DNA of 64,000 nucleotides. Origin: Halomicroarcula saliterrae (GTDB lineage: Archaea > Halobacteriota > Halobacteria > Halobacteriales > Haloarculaceae). The DNA is taken from contig NZ_JAMQON010000002.1 of the NCBI RefSeq assembly GCF_031624395.1, positions 558,001-622,000 of the forward strand. The letters run 5' to 3'. This document shows, piece after piece, positions 62,444-64,000 of this stretch (position 1 is the first letter of the stretch; each line of letters opens with the position of its first letter). Both the position numbers and the translations under genes were made by a program. The notes beneath the pieces were generated by a model. That model made no database searches, was not told the DNA's origin, and was given only the letters and a program-made list of their open reading frames with translations.

Positions 62444-64000
62444 ATGGACGCAGACGGCGTTCGCGAGCGGGCGAGTGCGCTCCCCGACGAGCCCGGCATC
62501 TACCAGTTCGAGGACGGCGACGGGCGCGTCCTCTACGTCGGCAAGGCCGTCTCGCTGCGTGAGCGGGTTCGTTCGTACGCCGACCCGCGCAGCCACCGTA
62601 TCGCGAAGATGGTCCAGCGGGCGGCGGCCATCGACTTCGCGGTCACCGACACCGAGACGCAGGCGCTCCTGCTGGAAGCCAACCTTATAAAACGCCACCG
62701 GCCGCCGTACAACGTCCGGCTGAAAGACGACAAGTCCTACCCGCTGGTCCAGTTCACCGACCACGCAGTCCCGCGCATCGAGGTGACCCGGGACCCCGAC
62801 GAAGGGGCGACCGTCTACGGTCCGTTCACCGACAAGGGCCGCGTGGAGACGGTCGTGAAGGCCCTGCGGGAGACCTACGGGCTGCGGGGCTGTTCGGACC
62901 ACAAGTACAGCAACCGCGACCGGCCGTGTCTCGACTACGAGATGGGTATCTGCACCGCGCCCTGTACCGGCGAGATCTCCCGGAGCGACTACGCCGCCGA
63001 CGTCGAGAGCGCCAGACGCTTCTTCGAGGGCGAGGTGGGCGCGCTCGCTGACCCGCTCCGACGGGAGATGGAGCACGCCGCTCAGGACCGGGAGTTCGAG
63101 CGGGCCGCGAACCTGCGGGACAAACTGGGCGCCGTCGAGGCGCTCCACGGCGAGAGCGACACCGCCGTCAGCGACGCGGGCAGCGGGGCCGCGACCGACG
63201 TGCTGGGCGCCGTCGTCGAGGGCGACAGGGCGGTCGTCGCACGGCTCCACGCCGAGGGCGGGAAACTGGTCGAACGCGACCGGTACACGCTCGATGCCCC
63301 CGACGGCGAGGGGCCGGCCGGCGTCTACCGGGCGTTCATCCCGCAGTTCTACGCCGAGCGGGAGCTCCCCAGCCGAATCCTCTGTGGGGAGGACCCGGCC
63401 GACGCGGACATCGAGCGGTGGCTCGACGGCGAAGGCGTCTCCCTGCGGGTTCCCGGGGCCGGCCGGGAGGCGACGCTCGTGGACCTGGCGCTGAAGAACG
63501 CCCAGCAGCGCGGCGGGCGCGACGACGGCGTGGCCGCGCTGGCCGACGCGCTGGGTATCGACCGCCCGACGCGCATCGAGGGGTTCGACGTGAGTCACGC
63601 ACAGGGGAAAAGCGCCGTCGGGTCGAACGTCCTCGCCGTCGACGGCGACCCCGACACGAGCGGCTACCGGCGCAAGAAGCTCACCGAGCGCAACGACGAC
63701 TACGCCAACATGCGCGAGCTCGTCCGCTGGCGGGCGGCGCGTGCCGTCGAAGGCAGGGACGACCGCCCGGACCCCGACCTGCTGCTCATCGACGGCGGCG
63801 ACGGGCAACTCGGAGCCGCCCGGGACGCGCTGGCCGAGACCGGCTGGGACGTACCCGCTATCGCGCTCGCGAAGGACGAGGAACTGGTCGTCACGCCGGA
63901 GCGGGCGTACGACTGGGCCGACGACGCCCCCCACCTGCATCTCCTCCAGCGGGTCCGGGACGAGGCCCACCGATTTGCCGTCCAGTACCACCAGACGCTG
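62444..64000 (+). CDS. uvrC: Excinuclease ABC subunit C (3' end outside window)
   Basis: Nucleotide excision repair nuclease that makes the two incisions around a lesion. About 519 residues are visible from ATG 62444 to the window edge. GIY-YIG domain with [19 protein letters not shown] (18-36), a Cys-rich loop ([25 protein letters not shown], about 150-174), UVR motif ([17 protein letters not shown]) and the RNase-H-like domain with [16 protein letters not shown] and [14 protein letters not shown]. The C-terminal HhH region lies beyond the end. Confidence 0.97.
   Translation, partial: MDADGVRERASALPDEPGIYQFEDGDGRVLYVGKAVSLRERVRSYADPRSHRIAKMVQRAAAIDFAVTDTETQALLLEANLIKRHRPPYNVRLKDDKSYPLVQFTDHAVPRIEVTRDPDEGATVYGPFTDKGRVETVVKALRETYGLRGCSDHKYSNRDRPCLDYEMGICTAPCTGEISRSDYAADVESARRFFEGEVGALADPLRREMEHAAQDREFERAANLRDKLGAVEALHGESDTAVSDAGSGAATDVLGAVVEGDRAVVARLHAEGGKLVERDRYTLDAPDGEGPAGVYRAFIPQFYAERELPSRILCGEDPADADIERWLDGEGVSLRVPGAGREATLVDLALKNAQQRGGRDDGVAALADALGIDRPTRIEGFDVSHAQGKSAVGSNVLAVDGDPDTSGYRRKKLTERNDDYANMRELVRWRAARAVEGRDDRPDPDLLLIDGGDGQLGAARDALAETGWDVPAIALAKDEELVVTPERAYDWADDAPHLHLLQRVRDEAHRFAVQYHQTL

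Overview
The window is from a haloarchaeon (class Halobacteria). The evidence is high GC, very acidic proteins, archaeal ribosomal proteins L39e, L31e and L18Ae, archaeal eIF6 and prefoldin, many twin-arginine lipoprotein signals, CDP-archaeol synthase, the wyosine enzyme Twy1, a CTP-type riboflavin kinase, and TATA boxes about 28 nt before start codons (leaderless transcripts). The gene content would suit Haloarculaceae, but that is a guess. I see about 68 protein genes (ftsY at the left edge and uvrC at the right edge are cut), two probable frameshifted gene remnants, and no rRNA, tRNA or CRISPR array.

Layout. 1-3663: translation and secretion genes on the minus strand (rpl39e, rpl31e, eif6, a 43-residue zinc ribbon, rpl18a, pfdA, ftsY), with a small membrane protein gene on the opposite strand. 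3803-6875: a lipoprotein, a ZIP metal transporter, thpR, and a TPR protein coupled to a DUF424 protein. 6956-12712: sufS and sufU separated by a 2.8-kb gene for a secreted G8/beta-helix protein that resembles animal CEMIP/TMEM2; a lone carbohydrate-binding module sits before sufS. 12768-17313: a methyltransferase, a membrane histidine kinase, and a PitA-type chlorite-dismutase-family fusion. 17454-23196: an SppA/DUF4350 pair, a RecJ-like DHH protein and a PspA-like protein. 23217-26486: the tetrapyrrole run carS-hemC-cobA-hemD. 26587-37676: proline dehydrogenase, DUF502, ilvE, a repeat-containing surface protein, lipoproteins, the riboflavin pair rbkR-ribB, twy1 and a lone PstS. 37779-42160: a NifU-domain protein, then an alkaline-phosphatase-superfamily transferase, a flippase-like protein, a GNAT protein and a four-Cys protein. 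42287-45334: a BKACE enzyme, a ketopantoate-reductase-family protein and a rubredoxin-like protein. 45369-47853: metX and metY. 48018-54729: MoxR facing a DUF4129-DUF7269-DUF58-DUF7519 membrane operon. 54847-64000: an ABC exporter, ligA, archaetidylserine decarboxylase, a class V aminotransferase, two small membrane proteins and uvrC.

How the genes work together. SufS and SufU form a sulfur-mobilising pair, and a palindrome like a DtxR-family metalloregulator site lies before sufS. HemC, HemD and CobA take porphobilinogen to precorrin-2, the siroheme branch point used in archaeal haem synthesis; the PitA protein also keeps coproheme-decarboxylase-like residues. MetX and MetY make homocysteine from homoserine by sulfhydrylation. 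RbkR and RibB make FMN precursors and probably control themselves. CarS and archaetidylserine decarboxylase belong to archaeal phospholipid synthesis.

Most worth following: the archaeal CEMIP-like protein, the sulfatase-like gene with Thr and His in place of Cys/Ser and Arg, the PitA-like four-module fusion, the MoxR system with a nonapeptide stalk, and several palindromes in promoter regions.
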